A model generated the notes under the pieces. The model was not told the origin of the DNA, searched no databases, and saw only the letters and a program-made list of their open reading frames with translations. Shown piece by piece: positions 1 to 7,314 of a DNA stretch of 8,442 nt. Every line of letters starts with the position of its first letter. The first letter of the stretch is position 1. Source of the stretch: Desulfobacteraceae bacterium (GTDB lineage: Bacteria; Desulfobacterota; Desulfobacteria; Desulfobacterales; Desulfosalsimonadaceae); the NCBI GenBank assembly GCA_021162325.1, contig JAGGYV010000196.1, forward strand, positions 1 through 8,442. The letters run 5' to 3'. The position numbers were made by a program, and so were the translations under genes.

Positions 1-1854
1 AATAATATATTTATCCCTGAGTTTATTTAAAACAATGGCTTCTTGTTTGGCGCCGACTTGTTTCTCAAGATATTTCAGCAGCCAGTAACGATTGCGCCGC
101 ATCTGCACTTGGCCGGCATTCATTAACGGTGTCTTAAGGCCCTGCAGCATTTTTTCTATCTCGTCGGCTGAATAGGGTTCTTCCATATCAAAACAGGCGC
201 GAATCTGACGCTGGGTGACCAGGTCAAAATACTTACGAATAGGTGATGTGGCAGTCACATACTTGTCCAGCCCCAACCCGGAATGCGGTTCCGGATGCGG
301 AGAAATAATCACCCGGTTAAGCATCCGCCGCTGCATCCAGTTCTGAAAAAGAGTGGATTCCTTTTTCTGGCTGTAAAGCCTGGCTTTGGGTTCAGGCTGC
401 CCCCGAAAAATGGCCGGCATGTTATGATCTGCCAGAAATCTCGCCATCAGCCAGTTGGCCATAATCATCATTTCAGAAATAAACATCCGCCCGGGACTTT
501 CCCGGTCCAGTTTCCTGAGACTGACATCACCATTGTCAAATACCCGGAGGCTGGTTTCCGGAATCGTTATCTGAACCGCCCCCTGAGACAGCCGTTTTCG
601 TCTAAAATTACAGGCAATTTCATTGAGCGCCCAGATGGATTCATCCGTATCCACCATCAAGTCCACATCATTATATGTCAGTTGCTGGCCTACCTTAATA
701 ATAGAGGGAACCACTTCAAATTCAAATAACTCGGCAAAGCGGCTGACTTTAAAAAATGTACTGATCGCAGGCCGGACTTCACCAGCCTTCAGGCTGCAAA
801 TATTTTCAGATAACTGCGGCGGCATCATCGGAATCTTCAAATCCGGCATATAAATAGACGTACCGCGGCGGATAACGTCCCTGTCAATAGCATCGCCTTT
901 GGCGACATATTCACAAACGTCTGCAATATGCACCCCGATACGGTAGTGGCCGTCTTCCGCCTCAATGCTGATGGCATCGTCAAGATCAAGCGTCCCCGGC
1001 CCGTCAATGGTCATCAGCGAAAGTGATGTCAAATTCCTCCGCTTGGGCGCTAAAAAATTTAAATCAACATCATCCGGTATGGCGTCGACTTTTTTTAAAG
1101 CAGCATCTGAAAAAATCATTGGTATGCCATACCGTTTGAGATCAACATTATGATTGGAATCCCAGGCACCGATTTTCACCATGGCATCAAATATTTTTTC
1201 AGCACTATCAACGCCGGCCTTAGAAACGATAGCACGCCCGACAACACGATGCGGGCTTTCTTTTCCCAGCAGATAATATGATTTCAGGATTTCAATCAGG
1301 GACGATTTCGCTTCCGTCGGATCAGTTTCAATACCATCCATCACTTTTTTTAACCAGACGCCGCCCTCTTCAATTAACTGATTTCTGAGTTCTTTTTCTT
1401 TTTCCCGATTGATATTCTTTTCAACTTCGGCCTCTGAATGGGGAAAGAATGAGTCTTGATTAAATTTAAAATATATCCTGTTCGCAAAACACGCCCGGAT
1501 CACTGCGGCCTCATGGTCCCCATTCGCATTATTGGGAAAGCACAACGCCGTCATCGTGGCAAGATCCACCCATTCCCCCATAGGGGACAGGACTTCCCAC
1601 AATTCCCTGATATCAATAATTTCACTCAGAGATTTCCGACGAACCGCAGTTTCCTTTATGGTTGCGATGAGCTTATCCCGTCCGCCATTCATTTTTAAAT
1701 GAATGCGAGAGATATGCGACAAACGACCGACCTTCTGACTCACTTCGCGGTTGTTCTCATTTAAAAGACGTACCCGCGGGTCATTATATTCGACAACCAC
1801 CGCGCAAAAGATTTGCTGCTGGTCTATATATTCAACAATTGTTCCATGTTTCAT
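1..1854 (-). CDS. RNB-domain exoribonuclease (RNase II/R superfamily), 3' end beyond window
   Basis: The frame is open from the ATG at 1854 to the window edge: 618 codons with no stop, so the C-terminus (probably an S1-like RNA-binding domain) is missing here. The RNB catalytic domain spans about residues 270-600. It contains TIDGPGTLDLDDA (residues 282-294), whose Asp284, Asp290, Asp292 and Asp293 match the metal-binding aspartates of RNase II. It also contains GVHIADV (307-313), MPPQLSENICSL (344-355) and SPIRKYFDL (537-545), with Arg540 as the expected catalytic arginine. By family the enzyme degrades RNA 3' to 5', releasing nucleoside monophosphates, in the cytoplasm. The first ~265 residues do not look like the cold-shock domains of E. 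coli RNase R or II; the opening MKHGTIVEY resembles the divergent RNB proteins seen in cyanobacteria and deltaproteobacteria. I therefore assign the family but not rnr or rnb. No Shine-Dalgarno site precedes the ATG. The start is chosen because it begins the recognisable N-terminal segment. Confidence 0.93.
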   Translation of the reverse strand, partial: MKHGTIVEYIDQQQIFCAVVVEYNDPRVRLLNENNREVSQKVGRLSHISRIHLKMNGGRDKLIATIKETAVRRKSLSEIIDIRELWEVLSPMGEWVDLATMTALCFPNNANGDHEAAVIRACFANRIYFKFNQDSFFPHSEAEVEKNINREKEKELRNQLIEEGGVWLKKVMDGIETDPTEAKSSLIEILKSYYLLGKESPHRVVGRAIVSKAGVDSAEKIFDAMVKIGAWDSNHNVDLKRYGIPMIFSDAALKKVDAIPDDVDLNFLAPKRRNLTSLSLMTIDGPGTLDLDDAISIEAEDGHYRIGVHIADVCEYVAKGDAIDRDVIRRGTSIYMPDLKIPMMPPQLSENICSLKAGEVRPAISTFFKVSRFAELFEFEVVPSIIKVGQQLTYNDVDLMVDTDESIWALNEIACNFRRKRLSQGAVQITIPETSLRVFDNGDVSLRKLDRESPGRMFISEMMIMANWLMARFLADHNMPAIFRGQPEPKARLYSQKKESTLFQNWMQRRMLNRVIISPHPEPHSGLGLDKYVTATSPIRKYFDLVTQRQIRACFDMEEPYSADEIEKMLQGLKTPLMNAGQVQMRRNRYWLLKYLEKQVGAKQEAIVLNKLRDKYII

Positions 1855-1862
1855 AGTTTGAT

Positions 1863-1891
1863 TGATTAGCAAGCAGGTAGAGCAATGTCAA
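1863..1891 (-). promoter_or_regulatory. Possible promoter for the RNB ribonuclease gene
   Basis: Read on the minus strand, a perfect TTGACA (1891-1886) is followed after 17 bases by TAATCA (1868-1863), preceded by TGC as in an extended -10 box. The -10 hexamer itself is a poor match. Transcription from it would begin only a base or two before the ATG at 1854. A separate perfect TATAAT (1961-1956, minus strand) lies further upstream without a good -35 box and could serve as an alternative with a leader of roughly 95 bases. Both are pattern matches only. Confidence 0.25.
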
Positions 1892-1993
1892 TGGACCGGA
1901 TCAATAAATCACCGACAGGAAAGCTGATAAGAAAAAAAATATTAAAATACAAATAATTATACCCAATTGAGAGCGCCACAAAAAAATAAATCA

Positions 1994-3235
1994 TTATCTG
2001 CGTTTTACGATAAACGTTTTGATTCGATTGCCATCCATCTTTTTGATGGTGATCAGATATCGGTCAATAACGATTTGTTCGGTTTCCTTGGGAATTTTGC
2101 CTGTCTGGCCCAGAACATAGCCGGAAAACGTTTCATATTCGATGGATTCGGGAATATCCATATGAATCGCCTGGTTAACCGTTTCAATGTCTGCCGCCCC
2201 TAAGACCAGCCACTCTTTGTTCCTGAGCTGAACCACCGGCTGCTGGACAATGTCTGTTTCATCCACAATATCACCAACAATGGCCTCCAATACATCCTCA
2301 AGGGTCACGATACCCGTCACCTCACCATATTCATTGACAACAATTGAAGCATGGTCTTTACGACTTTTGAACTGATTCAGCAGCTGATCTAATTTTTTAT
2401 TTTCCGGCACAAAATATGGCTCCCGCATAATTTCCTCCAAAACCAGAACCCCGCATTCGTTTGCCTGTTGACGGAATAAATCCTTGATATTCACCATCCC
2501 GACAATATGATCAATATCTCCGTCAATCACGGGAATTCGGGTAAATCCGGACTCAATTATTTTTTCAAGCTGGGGTTTTTCGGATTTGTCGATCACAAAC
2601 ATATCCGCGCTGGGGGTCATAATGTGGGACACACCGATATCATCAAGCTTGACAATATTATTAATCAGTTCCTTTTCATCAGGATTAATCTGTCCTTCAT
2701 CGTGAACCACTTCCACAAAAGACATCAATTCTTCCTCGGTCACACGCGGGGCGGATTTAACGCGGCCGGTGAGCATGGGAATAAAATTTAGAAATTTAAT
2801 CACCGGATAAAACACATAAGACAGCCAGTAGATAGGAAAAATAACCGCTTTTGCGATCATAATATTGTTCCGGGTCGCCACCGACTTGGGAATAATTTCT
2901 CCAAAAATCAGAATCAGAAAAGTCATAATCCCAGTAGCAATACCGACTGCCATTCCGCTGGTATGCATGTCCGGTGTTTTTGAAAAATAATTTAAAGAAA
3001 TTGCGGTGGCCAGCGCAGACGCCCCAATGTTAACCAGGTTATTACCGATTAAAATAGTCGTGAGCAGCTTATGCGGGTCTTCCTTCATTTTTAAAATCAG
3101 CTGATTGGCTTTTCCCGGTTCTTTTGCAAGAAATTTTGCCTTTGCCTGGCCAATGGAAAAAAGCGCGGTTTCGGACGACGAAAAAAATCCGGACAAAACC
3201 AACAAAACCAATAAGACGATTAAGTCTCCTGTCAT
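1994..3235 (-). CDS. CorC/HlyC-type transporter, CNNM (DUF21) domain plus CBS pair
   Basis: 413-residue inner-membrane protein of the CNNM/CorC (UPF0053, 'hemolysin family') group. Family members are implicated in Mg2+ (sometimes Co2+) efflux or homeostasis; the old hemolysin name does not reflect function. The N-terminal DUF21 domain (about 1-155) has hydrophobic segments near 4-20, 57-80, 93-115 and 125-150. It also carries the family hallmarks FSSSETALFS (18-27), IGNNLVNIGAS (63-73) and GEIIPKSVATRN (112-123). An acidic linker (165-190) leads to two CBS repeats (about 203-256 and 267-325, the second with VVNEYGEVTGIVTLEDVLE), which bind adenine nucleotides in relatives. The CorC_HlyC C-terminal domain (about 335-413) includes the typical ESIEYETFSGYVL stretch. 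Length is normal. The ATG at 3235 has AGGAG at 3248-3244, eight bases upstream, supporting this start. The gene is followed after 139 bp by the co-directional RNB gene and is divergent from the ABC exporter genes. The exact ion transported cannot be read from the sequence. Confidence 0.93.
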   Translation of the reverse strand: MTGDLIVLLVLLVLSGFFSSSETALFSIGQAKAKFLAKEPGKANQLILKMKEDPHKLLTTILIGNNLVNIGASALATAISLNYFSKTPDMHTSGMAVGIATGIMTFLILIFGEIIPKSVATRNNIMIAKAVIFPIYWLSYVFYPVIKFLNFIPMLTGRVKSAPRVTEEELMSFVEVVHDEGQINPDEKELINNIVKLDDIGVSHIMTPSADMFVIDKSEKPQLEKIIESGFTRIPVIDGDIDHIVGMVNIKDLFRQQANECGVLVLEEIMREPYFVPENKKLDQLLNQFKSRKDHASIVVNEYGEVTGIVTLEDVLEAIVGDIVDETDIVQQPVVQLRNKEWLVLGAADIETVNQAIHMDIPESIEYETFSGYVLGQTGKIPKETEQIVIDRYLITIKKMDGNRIKTFIVKRR

Positions 3236-3304
3236 TAATACTGCTCCTGTTATAATATGTTAAGATATCTCCGACAAAATACCTGCCGGCTTTCTATTAA
3301 GGAT

Positions 3305-3332
3305 TTGACATCTTTTGAATTTATAATCTATT
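3305..3332 (+). promoter_or_regulatory. Possible promoter for the ABC exporter operon
   Basis: A perfect TTGACA at 3305-3310 is followed by TCTATT at 3327-3332 after 16 bases, a 4-of-6 match to the -10 consensus. A perfect TATAAT lies at 3322-3327, but only 11 bases from the TTGACA, too close for normal sigma-70 spacing. TATAAA at 3335-3340 is too far. The element overlaps the predicted promoter of the divergent gene. The -10 assignment is uncertain. Confidence 0.3.
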
Positions 3333-3348
3333 TGTATAAAAAATTCAA
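3320..3348 (-). promoter_or_regulatory. Probable sigma-70-type promoter for the CorC-like gene
   Basis: On the minus strand, TTGAAT (3348-3343) and TATAAA (3325-3320) are separated by exactly 17 bases. This matches the consensus at 4 of 6 and 5 of 6 positions. Transcription would begin near 3313, giving a leader of about 78 bases before the ATG at 3235, with AGGAG at 3248-3244. The surroundings are very AT-rich, so chance matches are possible. Confidence 0.45.
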
Positions 3349-3396
3349 TTAAGGCAATACTTTTTTATTTAACATTACTATCTAAAAAAATATCTA

Positions 3397-5148
3397 ATGA
3401 AATCATTCCGATTAATCCAGCCATATTTTTATCAACGCCGACGCCTCATTATTGCCGGTATCATCTGCCTGATGGGGGTGGATACCCTCCAGTTATTCAT
3501 TCCGCGAATAATTAAATGGGCGGTGGATGATCTAACATCATTTAAAATTGATGTCAGACAGTTATCCATTTATGCCGGAGAAATTATCTGTATTGCGGTT
3601 GCGATGGGAATACTTCGCTTTATCTGGCGGCGATTGCTCATCGGCACCTCAAGAGTCATTGAAAAAGAACTTCGCAATAAATTATTTTTCCACATCCAGA
3701 CATTGTCTGCCGGTTATTTTGATCAGACAAAAACCGGGGATCTGATGGCGCATGCCACCAATGACATTAATAATATCCGGATGGCTGTGGGCATGGGAAT
3801 GGTTGCCTTAACCGATGCCGTCTTTCTGGGAAGTGCGGCCATCTGTTTTATGGCATATATCAATGTCAAACTGACCCTTTTTGCCTTGATTCCCATGCCG
3901 GTGATCGTATGGGTCACCCGAAGTTTTGGAAAAAAAATGCACCGCAGATACACGACCGTTCAGGCAACGTTTTCCGAACTAACCGAATCGATTCGGGAAA
4001 GTTTTTCAGGTATCCGGATTGTAAAAGCGTTTAATCGTGAGAAGAATGAGGCCGACCGGGTGGCCGCTGTTTCTGAAAAATATATCGCAGAGAACCTCAA
4101 ACTGGTTAAAATCACGGGAACGTTTTTCCCTATGATGATCCTTTTTACAAATATAAGTTTAACGATTGTCATATTCCTCGGCGGCCGGCAAACCATTACA
4201 ACAATCATTACCCCCGGCGATTTTGTCGCGTTTATCAGTTACCTGAACCTGCTGACATGGCCCATGATGGCCATGGGCTGGGTGACCAATCTGATACAGA
4301 GGGGATCTGCTTCCATTGATCGAGTCAACAAAATATTAGACACCCAGCCGGAAATAATTGAACACCGGAAAATAATAAAAACGGATGCTGCCGAAACAAA
4401 ACAAATCGCGGGAGAGATTCAATTTGACAACGTTGGATTTTCCTACAAATCATCAAATGCACCCGTTTTATCAAATATTAATTTTAATATTGCCCCCGGT
4501 TCAGTGCTCGGCATTGTCGGCCCCCAGGGAAGCGGCAAAACATCCTTATTGCAGCTGATTCCCAGAATTTATGATATTTCATCCGGGCGTATTATGATTG
4601 ACAATCAGGATATAAAAAAATTTAAACTCAGTGATCTGAGAAAAAATATCGGTTTTGTTTCCCAGGAACCCTTTTTATTCTCAGGATCCATCCGGGATAA
4701 TATTACTTTCGGAGAGCCGGTTGCTGAAGAAAAAATTATCCAGGCAACAAAAGCCGCCGCCATGTATAAGACGATTACCGGGTTTGCAGACGGGTTTGAA
4801 ACCATTATCGGCGAAAAAGGCGTGATTCTTTCCGGCGGACAAAAACAACGGATTGTGCTGGCCCGCGCGTTAATTCATAATCCACCGATTCTGCTGCTGG
4901 ATGATCCCATCGGCCAGGTGGATACCCAAACGGCTGCTGCGATTATCCGCACCATTCAGTCGTTATCACGGGATAAAACAATCATTATTGTGTCTCACCG
5001 GCTTTCGGCTGTTTTGTTTGCAAAGCACATCATCGTGCTGGACACCGGGCGTATTTCTGAATCCGGCTCCCATGAAGCGCTTGTCGAATCAAACAGCTAT
5101 TATGGCAAATCATATGCTATCCAACGCGCTGAGCAAATGGAAAAGTAG
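3397..5148 (+). CDS. Heterodimeric ABC exporter, smaller half-transporter (degenerate-Walker B subunit)
   Basis: 583-residue inner-membrane half-transporter: a six-helix type IV (ABC_membrane) domain (about 15-310) fused to a nucleotide-binding domain (about 338-575). Motifs: A-loop Tyr350, Walker A GPQGSGKT (375-382), Q-loop Gln423, intact signature LSGGQ (478-482), Walker B ILLLDD (498-503), H-loop His534. The residue after the Walker B Asp, normally the catalytic Glu, is Asp503, and the D-loop reads GQVD rather than SALD. This is the pattern of the non-catalytic partner in heterodimeric exporters such as BmrC (YheI, about 585 residues), TM287 and MdlA. The protein should pair with the next gene's product to export hydrophobic compounds or drugs using ATP; the substrate is unknown. 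The ATG at 3397 lies ahead of the first membrane helix (about 17-37), and the next Met (residue 26) falls inside it, so 3397 is preferred. No clear Shine-Dalgarno site precedes it. The stop is one base before the next start. Confidence 0.95.
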   Translation: MKSFRLIQPYFYQRRRLIIAGIICLMGVDTLQLFIPRIIKWAVDDLTSFKIDVRQLSIYAGEIICIAVAMGILRFIWRRLLIGTSRVIEKELRNKLFFHIQTLSAGYFDQTKTGDLMAHATNDINNIRMAVGMGMVALTDAVFLGSAAICFMAYINVKLTLFALIPMPVIVWVTRSFGKKMHRRYTTVQATFSELTESIRESFSGIRIVKAFNREKNEADRVAAVSEKYIAENLKLVKITGTFFPMMILFTNISLTIVIFLGGRQTITTIITPGDFVAFISYLNLLTWPMMAMGWVTNLIQRGSASIDRVNKILDTQPEIIEHRKIIKTDAAETKQIAGEIQFDNVGFSYKSSNAPVLSNINFNIAPGSVLGIVGPQGSGKTSLLQLIPRIYDISSGRIMIDNQDIKKFKLSDLRKNIGFVSQEPFLFSGSIRDNITFGEPVAEEKIIQATKAAAMYKTITGFADGFETIIGEKGVILSGGQKQRIVLARALIHNPPILLLDDPIGQVDTQTAAAIIRTIQSLSRDKTIIIVSHRLSAVLFAKHIIVLDTGRISESGSHEALVESNSYYGKSYAIQRAEQMEK

Positions 5149-5149
5149 A

Positions 5150-7132
5150 ATGACCGCATCAAGCAAAAACATATTTGAAGAAAAAAAGCTCGGGCAATCC
5201 CAGGACTTCGGCCTGTTAAAAAAGCTCTACCCCTATGTGAAGCCCTACCGGATGATATTCACCTATACCTTCATCCTCATCCTGCTGATCACCGGGCTTG
5301 AACTGACCATACCCTATATCACAAAAGTTGTTATTGACCGGTATATTGTGCCTGAGAATTCCATCCAGCTGAAAAAAAAATCGCAGACACGTTTTCTTCG
5401 CTGTGATCTTTCCGATCCGGAAATTACCCGAATCGTCGCTGCCTATCCGGCTCTTTTCCAGGTAGACAAAGACACCGCCATCATTTCTTATAAACACTTA
5501 GATGACCTGCCGAAAACCACCCTTGTTCACTTACGTAAAGATGATTTAACCGGTGTTTCTTATGCGGCTGCCGCTCTTTTTATCATTGTGATCATCAGTT
5601 TTTTTCTTAATTTTATCAAAGTGATACTCATGGAGGTGGCCGGTCAAAAGATGATGCATGACCTGAGAATAAAACTATTTTCTCATATCCAGGGCCTGTC
5701 GATTCATTTTTTTACGAAAAACCCGGTGGGACGCCTGGTGACCCGTGTGACCAATGACACCCAAAACATGCACGAAATGTTCACATCCGTTCTGATCTTT
5801 GTTGTAAAAGATATTTTTATGTTAATCGGCATCACGATTGTCCTGTTTTCAATTGACTGGCAGTTATCAATAGTTGTTTATACGGTTTTTCCCTTTGTTT
5901 TTTATGCGGCATATAAATTTTCCAGATCCGCCCGTCACGCGTTTCGAACCCTTCGCATCAAAGTGGCGGAAATAAATTCCAAATTTTCAGAAACCATCGG
6001 AGGCATGCAGGTGATCCAGCTGTTTGCCCAGGAACACGCCAACTATAAAAAATTTGAAAAAATAAACAATGCGCATTTTCAGGCCGGCATGCAGCAGATC
6101 ACGGTTTTCGCATTATTTATGCCGTTAATTGAAATGATGGGGTCCGTGGCACTGGCCATTGTTATTTTTTACGGAGGGGAAAGTATTATCGCCCAGCGGA
6201 TTTCACTGGGAACGCTGGTAATATTCATTTCCTATATTAAAATGTTTTTCCGGCCGATCAGAGATATTGCTGAAAAATACAATATTACACTCAATGCGTT
6301 GTCTTCGGCCGAAAGAATGTTTTTAATCCTGGAAGACCACGACATGCTCCCGGAAGCCGGTGAAGAAAAACTGACTCAGCTGCCAGCCAGAATAAACTCT
6401 CTTGGTTTCAATCATGTTTCTTTTTCATATATTAAAGGAGAGATTGTATTAAATAATGTTTCTTTTAATATCCGGTCCGGCGAAACAATTGCCATTGTCG
6501 GCCCGACGGGCGCGGGAAAAACGTCTATCGTCAACCTGATCACCCGCTTCTATGATCCGGACGCCGGCGCCATCATGATTAATGGAATAGATATCAAACG
6601 GTTTAGGATTTCTGACTTAAGATCTAAAGTGGCCGTTGTCACACAGGATCCGTATATATTCTCAGGCAGTATCAGAAACAATATTTTCACCCAAACAGGC
6701 CCTGTCCATGACCGAAAAATAAATGACATCAATTATATTAATGACATTTTGGAAGCGTCCTATTGTAAACGTTTTATCGATAACCTGCCCCACGGAATTG
6801 ACACGGAAATGACCGAAAGCGGATCGTCGCTGTCAAGCGGTGAACGCCAGTTAATCTCCATTGCCCGGGCGCTGGCCCATGATCCGGACCTGATTATTTT
6901 TGATGAAGCCACATCATATGTCGATTCGGAAACAGAGAAAAAAATTTCAGAAGCCCTGTCCAATTTGATGAAAAACAGGACCGCCATCGTCATTGCCCAC
7001 CGCTTGAGCACTGCCCGAAATGCCGACCGGATCATGGTAATTCACAGCGGCAAAATTATTGAAACCGGAACTCATGAAAAACTGCTGAAACAAAAAGGAT
7101 TTTATCACCGGTTAAACCATATGCAGGGATAA
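5150..7132 (+). CDS. Heterodimeric ABC exporter, larger half-transporter with extra periplasmic segment
   Basis: 660-residue partner of the preceding half-transporter. The membrane domain has helices near 33-58, 137-160, 213-233, 238-256, 319-341 and 350-370, followed by a nucleotide-binding domain (about 415-655). Motifs: A-loop Tyr427, Walker A GPTGAGKT (451-458), Q-loop Gln499, Walker B LIIFDE (581-586) with catalytic Glu586, D-loop SYVD and H-loop His617. The signature is altered to LSSGE (561-565). Between helices 1 and 2 lies an insertion (about 66-133) absent from the smaller subunit and predicted to be periplasmic. The size and layout match the long partner in BmrC/BmrD-type pairs (BmrD/YheH about 673 residues). 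The frame is open upstream to an ATG at 4901, but that stretch lies inside the first gene and does not look like an ABC protein. The ATG at 5150, one base after the first gene's stop, gives a normal N-terminus and implies translational coupling; only a weak GGAAAAG (5139-5145) precedes it. ATGs at 5102 and 5114 are less likely. Confidence 0.94.
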   Translation: MTASSKNIFEEKKLGQSQDFGLLKKLYPYVKPYRMIFTYTFILILLITGLELTIPYITKVVIDRYIVPENSIQLKKKSQTRFLRCDLSDPEITRIVAAYPALFQVDKDTAIISYKHLDDLPKTTLVHLRKDDLTGVSYAAAALFIIVIISFFLNFIKVILMEVAGQKMMHDLRIKLFSHIQGLSIHFFTKNPVGRLVTRVTNDTQNMHEMFTSVLIFVVKDIFMLIGITIVLFSIDWQLSIVVYTVFPFVFYAAYKFSRSARHAFRTLRIKVAEINSKFSETIGGMQVIQLFAQEHANYKKFEKINNAHFQAGMQQITVFALFMPLIEMMGSVALAIVIFYGGESIIAQRISLGTLVIFISYIKMFFRPIRDIAEKYNITLNALSSAERMFLILEDHDMLPEAGEEKLTQLPARINSLGFNHVSFSYIKGEIVLNNVSFNIRSGETIAIVGPTGAGKTSIVNLITRFYDPDAGAIMINGIDIKRFRISDLRSKVAVVTQDPYIFSGSIRNNIFTQTGPVHDRKINDINYINDILEASYCKRFIDNLPHGIDTEMTESGSSLSSGERQLISIARALAHDPDLIIFDEATSYVDSETEKKISEALSNLMKNRTAIVIAHRLSTARNADRIMVIHSGKIIETGTHEKLLKQKGFYHRLNHMQG

Positions 7133-7200
7133 TCCAAAAATTCATTTTTTTACCATTTGCCGATTTTCGCATCCGACATGAGCATAAACACATATTGCTC

Positions 7201-7229
7201 TTGTCAAACTAAATATTACATGATAAAAG
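7201..7229 (+). promoter_or_regulatory. Probable promoter for formate--tetrahydrofolate ligase gene
   Basis: TTGTCA (7201-7206, 5 of 6 to consensus) is followed after 17 bases by TAAAAG (7224-7229, 4 of 6), which is preceded by TGA as in an extended -10 box. Transcription would start near 7236, giving a leader of about 80 bases. Its position in the gap after the exporter operon suggests the ligase gene is transcribed independently. Confidence 0.42.
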
Positions 7230-7298
7230 AAAAATTTTAAAATATAAACACGCAACTATTCAATAATATTGCGACTTAATACATTAACATTAAAGAAG

Positions 7299-7304
7299 AA
7301 GGAG
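7299..7304 (+). promoter_or_regulatory. Shine-Dalgarno site of the ligase gene
   Basis: AAGGAG lies ten bases before the ATG at 7315. It is the strongest ribosome-binding site in the window and fixes the start; the nearer ATG at 7305 is out of frame. Confidence 0.8.
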
Positions 7305-7314
7305 ATGAAGAAAA

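Noticed and set aside
283..1698. Several plus-strand open frames opposite the ribonuclease gene (283-729, 623-853, 965-1153, 1456-1698)
   Set aside because: They are antisense to a well-supported RNB gene with intact catalytic motifs, and their translations are low-quality, Pro/His/Arg-rich and lack recognisable domains.
3305..3327. TTGACA with the perfect TATAAT at 3322-3327 as one promoter
   Set aside because: The spacing is 11 bases, far below the 16-18 needed, so these two perfect boxes cannot form a single sigma-70 promoter.
4901..5149. Upstream in-frame extension of the second ABC gene (open from an ATG at 4901, 83 more residues)
   Set aside because: It lies entirely inside the conserved ATP-binding domain of the first ABC gene in another frame. 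The added residues do not resemble an ABC N-terminus, while the ATG at 5150 gives a typical one.
7179..7199. Inverted repeat GAGCA...TGCTC after the exporter operon as a terminator
   Set aside because: The stem is only five base pairs with an 11-base loop, and no T run follows.
7251..7273. Inverted repeat CGCAA...TTGCG in the ligase leader as an operator or riboswitch element
   Set aside because: It is a five-base stem with a 13-base AT-rich loop. The leader is short and matches no riboswitch fold I know.
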